Shown here: positions 13,000 through 23,515 of the stretch, in pieces
How the letters are laid out: the number at the start of each line of letters is the position of its first letter
Position numbering within the stretch: the first letter of the stretch is position 1
Notes under the pieces: generated by a model
What the model was told of the DNA's origin: nothing
Databases searched by the model: none
Seen by the model: the letters and a program-made list of their open reading frames with translations, nothing else
Position numbers and translations under genes: made by a program
NCBI RefSeq assembly: GCF_003254395.2
Contig: NC_037641.1
Location: 481,001 to 545,000 of the forward strand
Direction of reading: 5' to 3'
Length of the DNA stretch: 64,000 nt
Source of the DNA: Apis mellifera
Lineage: Eukaryota; Arthropoda; Insecta; Hymenoptera; Apidae

Positions 13000-15900
13000 T
13001 ATATTTAATAAATTATATTAAGTATTATATAATATACTTATTATTATATATTATATATTATTATTATATAATATACTTGTACTTGAAAATTTTTAATGTA
13101 TCAATTATTTCAATATTTATAATATAGAAAATTTATAATTTAATATTAAAAATATGATCTTTCTTAGAAAAATATATTATTATAAAATTTAATTTTATAT
13201 ACTAAATGTAATTATATGTAATATATATATTAAATAAATATTATATTAAATATTATATTAAATATTATACTTGTACTATATAAGTTATACAATTATACAA
13301 ATTATACAAGTTATATTATATACATAATAATTATTTCTACAATTAAAGCAATGCAGAAGTTGTATTCTAGAATATCAAATAAAGATATGAAAATTTTTAA
13401 TGTATAAATTATCAATATTTATAATATAGAAAATTTATAATGCACTGAGAAAAATATTTCTCAGATATAAACAAGAAAATTACATGTAATGAATTTTTTA
13501 CTAAATGAAAATATGAATTAATATTTAACCATTAAAGCTAATAATTATACACAAATATTACCATATAATAGTATCATATATAAATATTATATACAAATAT
13601 TAACCAGTGAGAATACATTGATGTTATGCAATTGTTTATGCAATTGTTTGCTAATTAAAACATTGAATTAAAAAAAATTCAAATTATTCGTTTTCAATTC
13701 AAACTATTAAAGAATGAAAAGAAAGGAAAAACCTTTAATCTATATCTAACCTCTAATGATCAATCTGACGTAATAATCAATTTTTCTTCTTTTTTATTCC
13801 CATGACAAAAAAAAGTAATATACAAGTATACTCGTCATGATAATACCTTATATGATGTATTTATATAATTGTCGCAATCTTTTTGCACCAGTCACTTATT
13901 GCACAATTTCGAAAAGCACGTGATAGAATGTGTAACAATGTGCGCTGATTTTTTTTTAGATATGCGAAATAGTTAGAATTTATAACTCGACCGTTGTTTA
14001 TTTTGCCGTGAATACAGAGATCATCGAGATGGATACCTTCTTTGGATTTTATCGCCCGTCCATTTTCAACATTGTACGAACTTAGTATGAAGAAACTACA
14101 TGGTAAAACATAAAATATATATGCACTTTGGTAATCTCGTTCTTTCTGCCATAATGAGGAATTGTGGAAAGAGTGCGCAATACGATGTAAAATTGAAACT
14201 CACTCATTTGGTGAATAAATTTAAAGTTTCACAGAAAATATAATGATTTTTGTTTTTCGATGTTTTGTTATATTATGTATGTTATATTTAAAGAAAAAAT
14301 ATTTCACATTGTTTGATGCATATTTCATAAATCGATTAAAAAGTTAGTTATTTTATTATAGATTTTTGACTTTATTCTATTATCTGTTTTGTACAATATA
14401 AATAATGTTACTTACATTTTAATATTCACATGTTACATATTTTTCTTGTATTTAATAAATATAAATTAACAAAATGTTTTATTGTTCATTGTCAATATAA
14501 AATTTGTTGATTTTGACAAATTTTGATCATATTTCGGCAAATTTTAAAAATTAAAATAAAGATTTATAATTAATTATAACTAATATTTTTTTTAATTAAT
14601 ATTTATTTTCTTTTTAACATTAAATCAAAATAATAATTTTATAAGAAATTTTGTTTAATTTTCTTAATGTTGTTGAAAATACAATTTTTTTTCTTTTACT
14701 ACAAGATTTTCAATTGGAAAAAAGAAATATATGAATTTTTAAAAAAAAAAAAACAAAACATAAGATAAAAATAAATCAAAACATTCTTTATTATATAAAA
14801 TTGCATTTTTTTATAGTAATTTATAAACATAAGATTAAAAAAAGAGAACAATAGATATTTTTACATTCGACAATAAAAGAAAAACACAAGAAGAAAAAGA
14901 TTAAAATAATATATGAAAATTTTTCTTTTTTTATATGAAATTTTATTTGACAATTATAAAAGAAAATCAAAATATGTGAAATTTCTCTTGTAAATTTAAA
15001 GAATATAAGAATTAAAAAAAAATGAACAAATTTAAAAAAATTTTTTTATAAATATATATTTGACAATTTGCAAATAATCTCTGAATTTTTTTAAATAAAT
15101 TTCTAAACAAATTTTATTTCACTTCAAATTAAATAATTGTTTAAAGTTTTTCTTCAAAGATTTTACTTTCAAATAATTTTCAACATTTTAACAAATTTCG
15201 AATTTGCCGTCATCGACGCACAACGCTTTGCATACTAATGACATTCGAGAAACATTCGAAATACCTTCAACTTTTTTACTTTCTGATCACCTTGCATGTA
15301 TTCTGCGCTCCGCACACACGAAGCCATTCGGATACAAAACCGGTCTCAATGCATTCGATTTCATAAGTCCTATTAACCGATTGCCTTCAATCAATGACTC
15401 TAGCTGTACTATTCGATACAATTCGAGGAATCCCTCATTTATCAGACCACCACAAATCATCATAAATCTCATGATTATGCAGTATGGATAAATTAGTCTA
15501 GAATCTTATGAATTTGAAGTTTGCTTCTTGTATTTTTTTTTCTTGTGTTTCTTACGAGGATGATAGAACTGCATGGTAAAAATTCTTTGATAGAATTTTT
15601 CAATAGAATAGATTTTCTTCAATAGAATAAACATAGAAGAACTTTATAGAAAATATTTCATCAGTATCTATTGAAAAATATTAAACAATGAAGAATCGAA
15701 AATAAATAAATAAATAATGTATTTATGTTATATAACTATAGTAGAAAATTGCCTTGTTAGGAAAATGTATAAAAAAGAATTTTAAGAATTTGAAAGTTTT
15801 TTCACAATACGTATACAGTCAGTCACAAAAGCTTTCAAATTATCTTACAGAAAAATTCATTTAATCTTGAAAAATTGTGATTGTAATAAAAATTTGTAGA

Positions 15901-18382
15901 TATAGAGTAATTTATGCATAAAACATTTTATTTTTCAATAGAAAATATTTTTTTTTAACATTAATGAATATTTGAAATCAATTTCCAAATTTTCATTTTT
16001 TCATATTTTGTATATGACTTTGTTTGGAAATATTTTTTACAATAGAATAATAGAATATTAAAATTTAATTATTTTGTAGTTTATGATTTTTTTAATCTCA
16101 TACTACAAAATTATATCAATTGCTTCTAACTATAGATAAAAATAAAAATAATAATTTAAAAATTAATTTTATCCTTATATATATATAATAATAATAATAA
16201 TAATTTTTTAATTGAATTTTCATTAAAGTGTATAAAAACTTTTATATATAAAAGTTTATTAAAAATGTATATAGAATCAATGAATTATAATTTGCTTTAA
16301 TGAAAAATCTATTCGAAGAGATTAAATCAATATTTTCCAGCATTTTTCATATTTTTCATTTGAAATTTAATATTTTTTAATACTCAATTTCTATATATAA
16401 TATATTATATTAGAATATTTTCTACGACGAAGTAGTAGAGCAAATCTAAATATTTTATATATTTAAAGTTTTGATTAAATTTATATATTTCATATATTTT
16501 TATTATAAAATTATATTTCTAAAAAAATAAAAAAATAAAAGAAACAATATGTTAAAATTTATTTGAAAAGCTTAAAGTAATATTCTAAAAAATAATTGTT
16601 CCATTATATTATTGTACTATTATTATATAATCCATTGTGATCTATATATATACAAAATTTCATTAAAAATAGAATTTTTATTGATTTTTGTAATATAGTA
16701 TTTATAATTATTAGTTAAATTTCTATAAAAAACTTTCATAATACTTAAAATTTTGATTGACTTATTATTATTTGAATAGCTTATTATATTTTTGGATATA
16801 ATAAATTAAAATGGATAAGAAGATATTTTTGAGCAATAAAATAAAATTTTAACTGTGACATATTACTCTTTTTCAATGTTAATTAATATAAATATTGACG
16901 AAAATTTAAATAAATATTAATGAATAACAACAAATTTTCAATTTTCTTCTGCATTGAAAATTTAGAAAATTATATTTCATATTTCTTTTATATATTTTTG
17001 TATAAAGAATTATTTTATTTGGTTATAAAACAACAATTTTAATAGGAAAATTTATTACTATTCAAAAATATTTTATTTTATTTATTTTAAAAGAATATTT
17101 TGAGTCAAAATAGAAGTTTTCTAATTTTCAAACATAAAATTCCATTTCTTCATCTAATTATATAGCACAATCAACAATCATTACGAAATGACTAATATGC
17201 CTTGTCAATAGAGAATCGAGCGATCGCGATTCTTCATAGATATATGTATATGAATAACGACACGCAACGAAATCATTGTGAAACTGAAGATGGTGAAGCA
17301 TCGAAACGAATCTCTCAAGCATAACACATTAAATAAAATATAACTTAGTATTACATTGTTGGCAACGTAATGAATAATAGTCAACTCACCAACGACAAGT
17401 CATTCTCACCGATGATTATGATCATTGTCACGATTGTTGGACGATTTTCTACGATTTTCAACATATTGTAGATACGATAGTATCGTATCATAGATTCGAT
17501 GTAGTTCTATCTTTTTTTTTTTTTTTTTTTTTTTTATCTGGAGAAATTCAAACGCATCATTTCGACGAATTGTGCGAATTGGTTCAGTATTCTAACCGCG
17601 TAACAATGAGAAATCGGATCGAGAAGCATAAGAAATCGTATGACGTACCGGAAATCAGCGAAAGCTGAAAAGTCAAGGAATGGCTTCGAAAAAATACGAA
17701 ACCGCAGGCATTCGAACGAGAACCGAGAATAGACATAAAAGGAATTATATTCAAATAAACTATATTCATGATATTTAAAAAATATTTTAATAATGATTAA
17801 TTATATAATTAAAGATATCTTTAATCTTAATTGGAAATTTTTTTAATAAATAAAAATAAAAAAATATTTTTCATAATTTTCATATTCAAATTTGTTATTT
17901 AGTTAAAAAATAATTGTTTGAGATTAATAGTTTATTTTATTTGTATAATAATTGATTAACAATCAATAATATCTTATTATTAAATCTTATATAATTTATT
18001 ATTTTTTATAAAAATCTTATTGTATTATTTAAATATTTATGCTTAAAATATTTGTTAAGTTACATGAACGATTTACATAACAAATTCTTATCAATTTATA
18101 GCTTTATGATATATATGTATATCGGATGCAAATTAAAAATCGAAAAATTTTGAAAATAATTTATAATAATTCACATAATATATATATATATATATAAATT
18201 TTACAATGTAAACTATTAACTATTAATAATTAATTTTTGTACGAAAAATATTTATTAGAAATATTTGGTAAATAATATTTTTGTTGATTTTTTAATTTTT
18301 TTAACATAATTAAAAAAGGTAATTATAATTTTTAAAAAATAGATTAAATTATTGTGTTTTATAATATCAAGTATATATAATC

Positions 18383-18452
<70 letters not shown>

Positions 18453-19284
18453 TTAAAATAAACAAAAACACGTTTAAAAAAAAAATGTTTGCTACTATTA
18501 CTTAAATAATCATAACCATACTTTAATTATAATAATTTTATATAATATGAATAAATAAAAAAAAAAGAATATAATCAATAAATATAATGTTTATATATAT
18601 TATATAGAAGTATTTTTATCGAATAGATATCATCTTGATATAAAGATAATTTCTGAAATATATCTTTTTGGATTGAAAAAGTAAAAACTGAATTTTAAAA
18701 AACAGACAATATGATTCATTATATTTTTTCTATAATTTTACAATACAAATAATAAAAATTCAATCAACTGTAAATCTGTTAAATAAATATTCGATTGAAT
18801 ATTCACAAAGAAATAAAATCAATTACACGTTTGCTTCATTTAAATAAATATTTCTAATTTCTTTCTTAATATCTAATTAGTATCTTAGATTTCAGTAATC
18901 TTCAATAATTAAAAATTCCTATTCGTTGTTATCAGAAAATATATATCACACATAATGAATCAATATTAAAAATGTATTAATAAATTTTAGCCTTTCAAAA
19001 ATCCTGATTTTATTGAAAGTTTATATATTCATGTCATTATAAAGCATAATGGATTATAGGAATAAATCTTTAAATTTCCATTATTTTTTCAATTTTTGAA
19101 TATAATCAAAAAATAATTTTTAATAGAAAAATAGAGAGAAATGGCATTTTGAACATTTTGTTTAAATTTTTCTCTATTTCATACCATTATAAAGTTTCTA
19201 TTAATTTATAATTTTTAAAAACAAATACTAATTTTAAAGAGTTGATTTTATTCTTTTGAAATAAAATCACTAAAAATAATTATT

Positions 19285-19319
<35 letters not shown>

Positions 19320-19321
19320 AA

Positions 19322-19357
<36 letters not shown>

Positions 19358-21149
19358 TTATTGTATATAATATTTCAGTATTGAAAAAATTTATTCATTT
19401 AAGATTTCATTTTTGAAAAAATCAAGTTTAAGAATTTTTTAATTTTGTAACTTTTTAAAATTAATTTTACTAATTGTAAAATTGGAAATTCTCAATTGGA
19501 ATTAATACAGAGTTAATCTATATGGAAAAAAAAATGAAAAATAATATTTTTTTTCTATTTTTCCGAAATTTTTACTTTTGGCTATTTTTTCACTATATAT
19601 TCGTTCAATTTCGACTTTTCAAAAAAGATTCTATCAGAAAGATTTAAATGATAAAATTATTTTTTAAATATTTTCTTTATTTTTTATGTATAAGATTATT
19701 TTTCAAATTGAGTTAACGAAAATCATTTGTAAAATTTTTCAAAGTTGAATTTTTGAAAATAAAATCTTAAATCAAAAAGATACTTTACTTCGATTGAACT
19801 ATTAATACTTCGACATCCCATATACTCACAAAGTTTATAAAAATATAAAAATTGCTTTAATATTTTATAAAATAAAATTTATTAAATAAATATAATTATC
19901 AATAAAAAACCAAATGGAAAGTTGAAATTGAAATTTTATGTGAAAACATTCGACCGAATGTAAATATATTGAATTTTATTTATACATCGATTTCAAATTT
20001 TCCGTTAGAAATCATTGACAACATCGTTCACTTGAACGAAATGCGATTAAGATAAGAGTTCCGATCGGAATAAAAATCGTGAATTACTTTCTCGCTACGT
20101 CCACCGCGGATTCTCCTTTCACTTTTCTCGATGCAACAACGACTGATTGAATCTAATTTCGCGTGTTTCTGACATGCTTGCCGCTCGATCCGTAATATCA
20201 GACCCTAGTCTCGACTTAGATTTAAAATCGAAACTCCTCCGGTGATCGTTCATCGCGAAACATTACGGTGGAAACGTGTCGAACGTGAGCTGTTATGTCA
20301 TCGTTGAATCGTAATGATGGCTTTGGTATTGCGTTTCGTTTGGCCGCCGCGCGAAACGATCGAAAATAGAGCGATCCTTTAAGGTAATCGACTAGTCGTT
20401 AACGGTAATAATGGATTACGTCATAATGGAGTTTTACGAGAGAGGCCTGTAATTGTTATTGCGCCGAGCTGCGTTTCTTTATACGTGCATTGTGAAACAC
20501 GCGTGACAACCTTAAACTCGAGTACACGAGAAGCACAGTTTATCGGTCGTTAATTTCCATGAATGGCGATTCTACGATTATAAATAGTCTATTAAGTTTG
20601 AAAACTCTGGGAATGAATATGATGTCGGTTATGTATAATTACATGATTGTTGCTGGTGTCTTATGTATTCATTAACGTGAGAAATGTTAACTTTTTTTTC
20701 TTGCTTATGAACTACTTATTAACTAATTCCTTTTAATTAATCCTCTAATTAAACCCTAATTAATCAATATTAATCTTTATTTTCATTTATATGAATCTAA
20801 TTATTTTATCGTTTTTGAACAAAGAAATTTTTTTAAGTAAATTGTTACATTACAAATAATAGTAGTTAATCTATACTTTTTTTACTAACTTTGTACTAAT
20901 ATACTTTTTTGTGATTATCTTTCAAACAAAATTTTAACTAACCTCAATGACAATTATTTATTTTTTTATAATTTATTTCGAGAAGCAAGCTATATATATG
21001 TATGCATAATATTTTAAAAAAATTCATTTAAAATTCTTTAATTTAAATTCATAATAATATAGTTTCATTATACTACATTGTAGTTCAATCTTCAAGAAGG
21101 AAAAATAACAAAACGTGATAAACGTGTTAGTAACATCTTACCTCAACAT
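10695..21149 (-). CDS. 5' part of a gene for a putative secreted or membrane protein (two exons, incomplete)
   Basis: Model: join of 21149..21142 (ATG TTG AG) and 10895..10695 on the minus strand. The first exon ends at a consensus donor (GAG|GTAAGATG). The second begins after a good acceptor (TGTTGCAG|ATCC) and ends at a strong donor (TCTTT|GTAAGT). The 8 coding bases join in phase with exon 2, which stays open for all 201 nt. The product starts MLRSVIGRTQSAIIWLLLLL, a textbook signal peptide or signal anchor with basic residues followed by a hydrophobic core at about residues 12-22. Next comes a region with two cysteines (CNGLQYQ... and GDDCALILNGPG...) ending in ...YNLLRGS and a split codon, giving 69 complete codons. 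I do not recognise the family. The C-hydrophobic-PG pattern is faintly CUB-like, which is too weak to use. Later exons should lie further left or outside the window. The main ATG has A at -3. The join and signal peptide are seen; export is inferred. Confidence 0.78.
11485..11529. repeat. Seven-base tandem repeat (ATATAAT)n
   Basis: About six consecutive units of ATATAAT in intron 1. Confidence 0.85.
12385..12740. promoter_or_regulatory. Intronic GC-richer island
   Basis: About 350 bp with frequent CpG (TCGTGAAAG, TATCGCGATC, CACGCGCTC, AAACCGCGAC, TCTCTCGG) flanked by A+T-rich DNA. All frames are broken by stops, so it is more likely a regulatory or structural element than an exon. Confidence 0.35.
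12884..13445. repeat. Diverged tandem duplication, unit about 260-300 bp
   Basis: The stretch from 12884 (AAAAATATGATCCTTC, then TATATTATTATAAAATTTAA) recurs from about 13148 with a few changes, an offset of 264. The later block with GAAAATTTTTAATGTAT and AATATAGAAAATTTATAA (from about 13084) recurs from 13388, an offset near 305. Offsets differ because (TA)n tracts and an insertion separate the blocks. Old local duplication. Confidence 0.65.
12951..12996. repeat. (TA)n microsatellite
   Basis: Uninterrupted alternating A/T of about 45 bp inside the first copy of the diverged duplication. Confidence 0.9.
13870..14215. promoter_or_regulatory. Intronic GC-richer island
   Basis: The composition rises locally, with CACGTGATAG, GCCGTGAATAC and ATCGCCCGTCC. 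An 18-codon plus-strand frame beginning MDTFFGFYRPS (ATG near 14030) is the only notable frame, too short to call. Candidate conserved non-coding element. Confidence 0.3.
15188..15492 (-). pseudogene. Coding-like island, one minus-strand frame with a single stop
   Basis: On the minus strand a frame runs from ATG at 15472 to a TAA at 15188-15190, 95 codons with one internal TGA at 15287-15289. The text before the TGA includes EGNRLIGLMKSNALRPV and ERRIHAR; after it come SESKKVEGISNVSRM and CVDDGKFEIC. Just before the TGA the sequence CAAG|GTGATC could instead be a donor, so an exon is possible. The plus strand is also open without an ATG (15204-15491). No family is recognised. It lies inside intron 1, so it is either a decayed coding fragment, an alternative exon, or a conserved element free of stops by composition. 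Confidence 0.3.
17150..17770. promoter_or_regulatory. Intronic island with dyads and a poly-T run
   Basis: A GC-richer patch interrupted by a T run at about 17512-17535. It contains a perfect 19-bp dyad, GATACGATA-g-TATCGTATC (17471-17489), and a shorter dyad, AGAATCG...CGATTCT, near 17211-17233. The minus-strand frame at 17584-17769 is short and looks incidental. Possible intronic regulatory element. Confidence 0.35.
18386..18447. repeat. (AT)n microsatellite, about 60 bp
   Basis: One of the longest pure AT dinucleotide tracts in the window, in intron 1, followed by ACATATTTAAAA. Confidence 0.93.
19288..19369. repeat. (AT)n tract followed by a hairpin-forming inverted repeat
   Basis: After an (AT)n run, TATACAATAAATC (19312-19324) is matched exactly in inverse by GATTTATTGTATA (19355-19367), with an (AT)n centre that is itself palindromic. 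The whole 56-bp stretch can fold back on itself. It may be a small palindromic repeat expanded by slippage. Confidence 0.8.
19990..20680. promoter_or_regulatory. Large GC-richer island in intron 1, candidate enhancer
   Basis: About 700 bp with frequent CpG, few A/T runs and no long open frame, standing out sharply from both flanks. It contains many TAAT and ATTA cores, CGATCG, GCCGCCGCGCG and TACGTGCATTGTG. It starts about 0.8 kb downstream of the transcription start of the minus-strand gene. Composition and position suggest a conserved regulatory element; conservation itself cannot be seen here. Confidence 0.45.
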
Positions 21150-21474
21150 TCTGTATCCACGTGCTCCACGCTGCTGTTCCAATCTTCGGTAAAACCGATC
21201 TTGGTAGATGACTAAAACGTTAAGAACGTTTAAAGGCAATGCTCGGAAAAGAACACTTTCGACACACTTTTTCTTTCTTTTTAACCACGTTTTTCTCGAA
21301 TCAACGAATCTCCACGAATGAAGATCGAAGAATCGCAAACAGAATTAAAACGAAACGAAGAAAGATAAAAACGTGTAAGATAAAACGACGTTCCGGAAGC
21401 ACGTTGACCAAATAAATTCGACATCAGTAGATCAGACCGCGCAACGGCCGTGGAAATAGTCAGCTACTTCTACT
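21150..21474 (-). other. 5' untranslated leader of the minus-strand gene
   Basis: This GC-richer stretch lies between the proposed initiator (A at 21474) and the main start codon at 21149. It contains only one upstream ATG, at 21424. The frame of the main ATG is open for some distance upstream (to about 21338) but has no earlier ATG, so 21149 is the best start. The 5' end is inferred from core-promoter motifs and not from transcripts. Confidence 0.55.
21281..21424 (-). CDS. Upstream open reading frame (47 aa) in the leader
   Basis: An ATG at 21424 opens a frame of 47 codons that starts MSNLFGQRASGTSF and ends at TAA (21283-21281), 131 nt before the main start codon. Its context has C at -3, weaker than the A at -3 of the main ATG, so leaky scanning or reinitiation would be needed. 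The peptide resembles nothing I know. It may act as a translational brake; this is inference. Confidence 0.4.
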   Translation of the reverse strand: MSNLFGQRASGTSFYLTRFYLSSFRFNSVCDSSIFIRGDSLIREKRG

Positions 21475-21505
21475 GACTCGGTCTGTATAGTGTTCGGTCG
21501 GTATA
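21472..21505 (-). promoter_or_regulatory. Core promoter: TATA-like element and TCAGT initiator
   Basis: On the minus strand ACTATACCGACC is followed by CCGAGTCAGTAG. The first T of TATA is 31 nt before the A of TCAGT (21474), the spacing expected of a TATA box and an arthropod initiator. A second TATA-like ACTATACAG lies too close to serve. TCAGT also occurs just upstream, within the imperfect dyad AGTCAG-tgatta-CTGACT at 21505-21522, so initiation could be dispersed. Confidence 0.5.
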
Positions 21506-21522
21506 GTCAGTGATTACTGACT

Positions 21523-21830
21523 GCATATACCTCAGTGTCGAGTGATCGTTGGTTAGAATCTTACTGATCGAGTGTCTCATATAACCTCACTCTCAAGACG
21601 CGTATATCCATGTAGTTCTTTATCGACTTCGTTACACGGTGGCATATGGTGGTGGAAAGCTCCCCAAAAGCGTGGTCTCTGAAACACGAAAAGGGAAGGA
21701 GAGGGGGCAAGTTACCTTACTTCGAGCTAACAATCTCGGTGAGAGAGAACGCGAGAGCGGCAAAGAAAGAGAAGGAGAGAAGAAGCGAGAAGAAGGAGGC
21801 GTAGACCCCATACACGTTTGACTTTCCTTT
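21523..21830 (-). promoter_or_regulatory. GA/CT-rich proximal promoter region
   Basis: The DNA upstream of the initiator is unusually GC-rich for the window and carries runs of GAGAGA, GAGGGGG and AAGAGAAGG on the plus strand (CT-rich in the sense of the gene), about 21690-21800. Such tracts bind GAGA-type factors in insect promoters. The frames open across it are low-complexity and look like shadows. Confidence 0.4.
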
Positions 21831-22030
21831 CTCTAAACGAGCCGCAGACTGCTGCTCTCAATTCGAGACATCGATTGTATCTCCATGCTCTTCGAAATAT
21901 ATATCGAAAGTCACCACCCGGAATTGATAATTATAGATATATACATTGTCATTCCGAGATGAAATATTTAGAAAGATTTTTTCTTGTGGTTTCTTCGGTT
22001 CTGCAATTGCAAAATTGATTCACTCGTGGA

Positions 22031-23032
22031 GGATGATGTACTGGTATCTTTTAGATTAGTTCTAGAAATGAATATTTTTCAATTTATCATCGTCAAACAT
22101 CTCATTCCTAGTCGATCAATTTTTATCTTATTGTTTCTTTAAACACATGTTTCATTATTTACAATCTCAAGTCTATCACTATCACTAATGTATCACTAAT
22201 AACTAATGTCTAACTAATAATATTCTATAAATGAATCAACTTGGCAATCTCAAGATGAAACTTGCATTTTTGTTTTCAGTTTTACTTTCTATCTTTTCTG
22301 GTTGTTTCGCTTATTCCATTCATAACGTTTGTTCCATTCATAACGGTTAGAAGTAGGAATAAAAATTTTGTTCCGTTTTCAAATCGACTGAAATTAACAT
22401 TAACATTTACTAACTTAATTTAAATAAATGTCAATTTTATGTTTAATCATTTTTACAGATAATATATTAGTACATCAAACGTTTATTGACTTTATTAGAG
22501 CATTAATCATATATTTAGCTTATCTTTCTGTTTGAAATTAAACTATATATTGAACTATTGTTGTCGCTATTGTTACAAATGTGTTAAAGCAGGAATGTAT
22601 TAATACAGGAAGTAAGTCTGAAATAGAAAATGTTGTATGTTGATCAAAAGACTGATATTATGGTTGCTTGGATAACTTGAGATACTTGTTATTAAATTTT
22701 TAACTGTTAATTTATTAAGATATTTTTTATTTTATTTGCTTTTACTTAAATTATTGATTACAATTTTTTAATTTATTTGATTTTTGATTTTTCGAATTTG
22801 TATGACTATCTTTTGAAAATGACAGAAAAATGACAGAAAATATTATAATTCTTAAGTAAAAAATTAGTTTTTATGTCAAAATATTATATTTTTTTTACAA
22901 TTACGACTTAATGATATTTGTATGATATTTGTATTTGAATGATATTTGTATTTATTAAGAATTATGATTCAAATTAAGATATATATATATATATATTCAG
23001 AATTGAATATTTTTCTGCATGATGAAATACAT
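22031..23032. other. A+T-rich upstream region
   Basis: No gene is seen. Small direct repeats occur: TTCCATTCATAACG twice (about 22314-22345) and ATCACTAAT iterations near 22190-22205. Confidence 0.55.
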
Positions 23033-23035
23033 TAA

Positions 23036-23515
23036 ATTTCATGATGATTGTGATTCCCATTAGAAAATATAAATTTGAATTTATTGTCATTATAAAGTTA
23101 ATTAAATAAAGATCTTAATATCATAAAAAGATACTTTATCAAAGTAGCAGCAGTTAAAGATTAATTCCTAATTTAATAACATAATCTAAACATATTCTGA
23201 ATCTTGAACGTGCAATTTTGAAAGAAAAATTCTTGTATTACGATTGTACGTATCAATTAATAAGAATCAAATAAAATCTCATGATGATTGTAATTCCTAT
23301 TAGAAAATATAAATTTGAATTTATTGTCATTATAAAGTTAATTAAATAAAGATCTTAATATCATAAAAAGATACTTTATCAAAGTAGCAACAGTTAAGGA
23401 TTAATTCCTAATTTAATAACATAATCTAAACATATTCTGAATTCTGAACGTGCAATTTTGAAAGAAAAATTCTTGTACTACGATTGTACATATCAATTAA
23501 TAAGAATCAAATAAA
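23036..23515. repeat. Perfect-length tandem duplication, two 240-bp units
   Basis: The segment from about 23036 to 23275 is repeated directly at 23276-23515 with period exactly 240 bp. I count about ten substitutions and no indels over the unit (for example GTGATTCCC against GTAATTCCT, and GTAGCAGCAG against GTAGCAACAG), which is about 96% identity. The junction has no transposon-like ends. This is a recent segmental tandem duplication. Frames inside are not coding-like. Confidence 0.93.

Larger units (their letters stand above)
10896..21141 (-). other. Intron 1 of the minus-strand gene, about 10.2 kb
   Basis: The intron is bounded by GTAAG (21141) and TTGCAG (10896). Most of it is A+T-rich with no coding signal. 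It holds GC-richer islands at about 12385-12740, 13870-14215, 15188-15492, 17150-17770 and 19990-20680, described separately. A long first intron with several islands is typical of developmentally regulated insect genes. Confidence 0.65.

Noticed and set aside
21639..21821. Plus-strand frame rich in Gly, Glu, Arg and Lys
   Set aside because: It is a translation of the GA-rich promoter tract, low-complexity and without homologous character.
21818..22018. Plus-strand 66-codon frame beside the promoter
   Set aside because: It has no splice context and an A+T-rich tail; I read it as incidental to the richer promoter DNA.
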